Shown here in pieces: positions 63,038-64,000 of a stretch of DNA of 64,000 bases; position 1 is the stretch's first letter; each line of letters opens with the position of its first letter. The notes beneath the pieces were generated by a model. It saw only the letters and a list, made by a program, of their open reading frames with translations, searched no databases and had not been told where the DNA came from. Made by a program: the position numbers and the translations under genes. Source of the DNA: Variovorax sp. PMC12 (GTDB lineage: Bacteria; Pseudomonadota; Gammaproteobacteria; Burkholderiales; Burkholderiaceae_C); NCBI RefSeq assembly GCF_003019815.1, contig NZ_CP027773.1, positions 3,359,001-3,423,000 on the forward strand. The letters run 5' to 3'.

Positions 63038-63054
63038 TGTCTGTATTCCAGACA
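63038..63054. promoter_or_regulatory. operator-like palindrome before the Rrf2 gene
   Basis: The 17-base sequence tgtctgtattccagaca is a perfect inverted repeat (TGTCTG-N5-CAGACA) 19 bases before the Rrf2-type gene start. Placement suggests autoregulation. Confidence 0.5.
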
Positions 63055-63073
63055 CATCCATGAGGAACACTCC

Positions 63074-63631
63074 ATGCGTCTGACGACGAAGGGCGGCTTC
63101 GCCGTGACGGCCATGATCGATGTCGCGCTGCGCGAGCAGGCCGGCCCCGTGGCCCTGGCGTCGATCGCCAAGCGCCAACATATTGCCCGCTCGTCGCTGG
63201 AGGCACTCTTCAGCAAGCTGCGCCAGCATGCGCTGGTGAAGGCGACGCGAGGCCCGGGCGGCGGCTACACGCTGGCGCGCAAGGCATCTGAGATCACCGT
63301 TGCGGACATCCTGTTCTCGGTCGACGGCCAGGCCGCACCAGAGGCCGAAGCCGCACCGCCGCGCGACAAGGCCGGCAACGGCGCCGCAGACGGCGAATCC
63401 GGCTGCTACTCGACCGATGCGCTCTGGGCCTCCGCCAACCACCACGTGATGGAGTTCCTCGACTCCGTCACGCTGCAGAGCCTGGTCGACGACCAGTTGG
63501 CCAAGGGCGTGCGCGTCGAAGAGGAAGCCCCCCGCAAGAAAGAACCGCAGCCGCGCCCCGTGCCCAGCCTGCGCCACGTGAACGCACCCAACTCCGTGTT
63601 CGCTTGGAGCGGCGTGTTCGCCAAGCGCTGA
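63074..63631 (+). CDS. Rrf2-family (IscR-like) transcriptional regulator
   Basis: A 185-residue winged-helix regulator of the Rrf2 family. The N-terminus MRLTTKGGFAVTAMIDVAL and RSSLEALFSKLRQHALVKATRGPGGGYTLAR is IscR-like DNA-binding sequence. The Fe-S site is degraded: IscR holds Cys92, Cys98 and Cys104 with His107, but here only one Cys (Cys111 in ESGCYSTDALW) remains and the His place holds Asp115. The C-terminal block FLDSVTLQSLVDDQLA follows as in IscR, plus a Pro/Lys/Glu tail. No isc genes follow; the next gene faces the other way. Fe-S sensing is therefore doubtful. Two related palindromes lie upstream. Confidence 0.85.
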   Translation: MRLTTKGGFAVTAMIDVALREQAGPVALASIAKRQHIARSSLEALFSKLRQHALVKATRGPGGGYTLARKASEITVADILFSVDGQAAPEAEAAPPRDKAGNGAADGESGCYSTDALWASANHHVMEFLDSVTLQSLVDDQLAKGVRVEEEAPRKKEPQPRPVPSLRHVNAPNSVFAWSGVFAKR

Positions 63632-63662
63632 CCGGCACCGCTCCCGCCCCGCCGGCGGGCGG

Positions 63663-64000
63663 TCAGCGCAGCGTGGCATGCGGATGCAACGGATGCGCCA
63701 GCGTGTCCGCGATGAGCCGCAGCGCCTGGTCGCACTGCTCGCGCGACATCGGCCCGCCCAGGCAGATGCGCACCGCGTCGGGCGGATCGCCGTCGGTGGA
63801 AAAGGCCGCGCTCGCCACCACGCCCACGTTCTGCGTGCGCAGGTAGGACGCAAACTCCACCGGACTCCAGCCCGGCGTGAGCGGCAGCCATGCATGGAAC
63901 CCCTCCGGATGCGCCTGCAGCCCGTTCGCGCCCAGGTAGCGCGTGGCCAGCACCTGCCGCGCCATCGACTCCGCGCGCACCGCCTGCAGCATCTCTTCCG
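63663..64000 (-). CDS. MocR-type regulator / PLP aminotransferase, C-terminal part
   Basis: The visible 112 or so C-terminal residues of a gene entering from the right edge on the minus strand. The text GLQAHPEGFHAWLPLTPGWSPVEFASYLRTQNVGVVASAAFSTDGDPPDAVRICLGG is the end of a fold-type I aminotransferase domain as found in GntR/MocR regulators and Aro8-like enzymes. The PLP Lys and any DNA-binding domain lie outside the window. It is convergent with the Rrf2 gene, 31 bases apart. Confidence 0.8.
   Translation of the reverse strand, partial: EEMLQAVRAESMARQVLATRYLGANGLQAHPEGFHAWLPLTPGWSPVEFASYLRTQNVGVVASAAFSTDGDPPDAVRICLGGPMSREQCDQALRLIADTLAHPLHPHATLR

Overview
The window is a high-GC chromosomal segment of a betaproteobacterium. 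The best guess is Burkholderiales, family Comamonadaceae and a Variovorax-like genome. This rests on protein flavour, a trp operon with threonine aldolase and LysE genes inside it, and the DUF3348/DUF802/OmpA/DUF2894 cassette, which I know mainly from Burkholderiales. No prophage, insertion sequence or CRISPR array was seen.

Layout. Positions 1-4255 (+) carry the C-terminal part of a Rep-type helicase, a small lipoprotein, the outer-membrane phospholipase PldA and the NAD synthetase NadE. Positions 4343-8903 (+) are a tightly overlapping four-gene cassette: DUF3348, a 4-TM MotA/ExbB-like protein with a very long repeat-bearing tail, a MotB/OmpA-like partner, and DUF2894. Positions 9034-15303 (+) hold a coniferyl-aldehyde-type dehydrogenase, a TonB-dependent siderophore receptor behind a Fur-box-like site, a FetAB-type iron exporter and an Asp/Glu racemase. 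Positions 15324-27694 (-) are two overlapping surface-protein genes: a 2,699-residue DUF11/SdrD-B repeat protein and a 1,424-residue OmpA-domain beta-barrel. Facing them at 27922-31054 (+) are a receiver-AraC response regulator and a 7TM-DISM histidine kinase.

Positions 31129-38802 are housekeeping and signalling: a PaaI-like thioesterase, a flippase-like membrane protein, tRNA-Phe, a short NtrX-like regulator with NtrY, DUF4390, RsmB and a LemA-like protein. Positions 38835-52817 (-) are the transcription/translation block: tRNA-Tyr, -Gly and -Thr, tuf, tRNA-Trp, secE, nusG, rplKAJL and rpoBC, ending in an intrinsic terminator. Positions 52927-59723 (-) are a trp operon with foreign members: trpE, a GxxExxY nuclease-fold gene, trpG, a threonine aldolase, a LysE exporter, trpD, trpC and ung. 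Positions 60085-64000 carry a chalcone-isomerase-like periplasmic protein, gph, a hypothetical gene, a bestrophin-like channel, an IscR-like Rrf2 regulator that has lost most Fe-S ligands, and the C-terminal end of a MocR/aminotransferase gene.

The most interesting parts are the ZorAB/MotAB-like motor cassette (4343-8903) and the giant repeat protein paired with an OmpA-barrel protein and facing a dedicated-looking two-component system (15324-31054). Many starts are GTG or TTG and many gene pairs overlap by ATGA/GTGA, so translational coupling appears common here.
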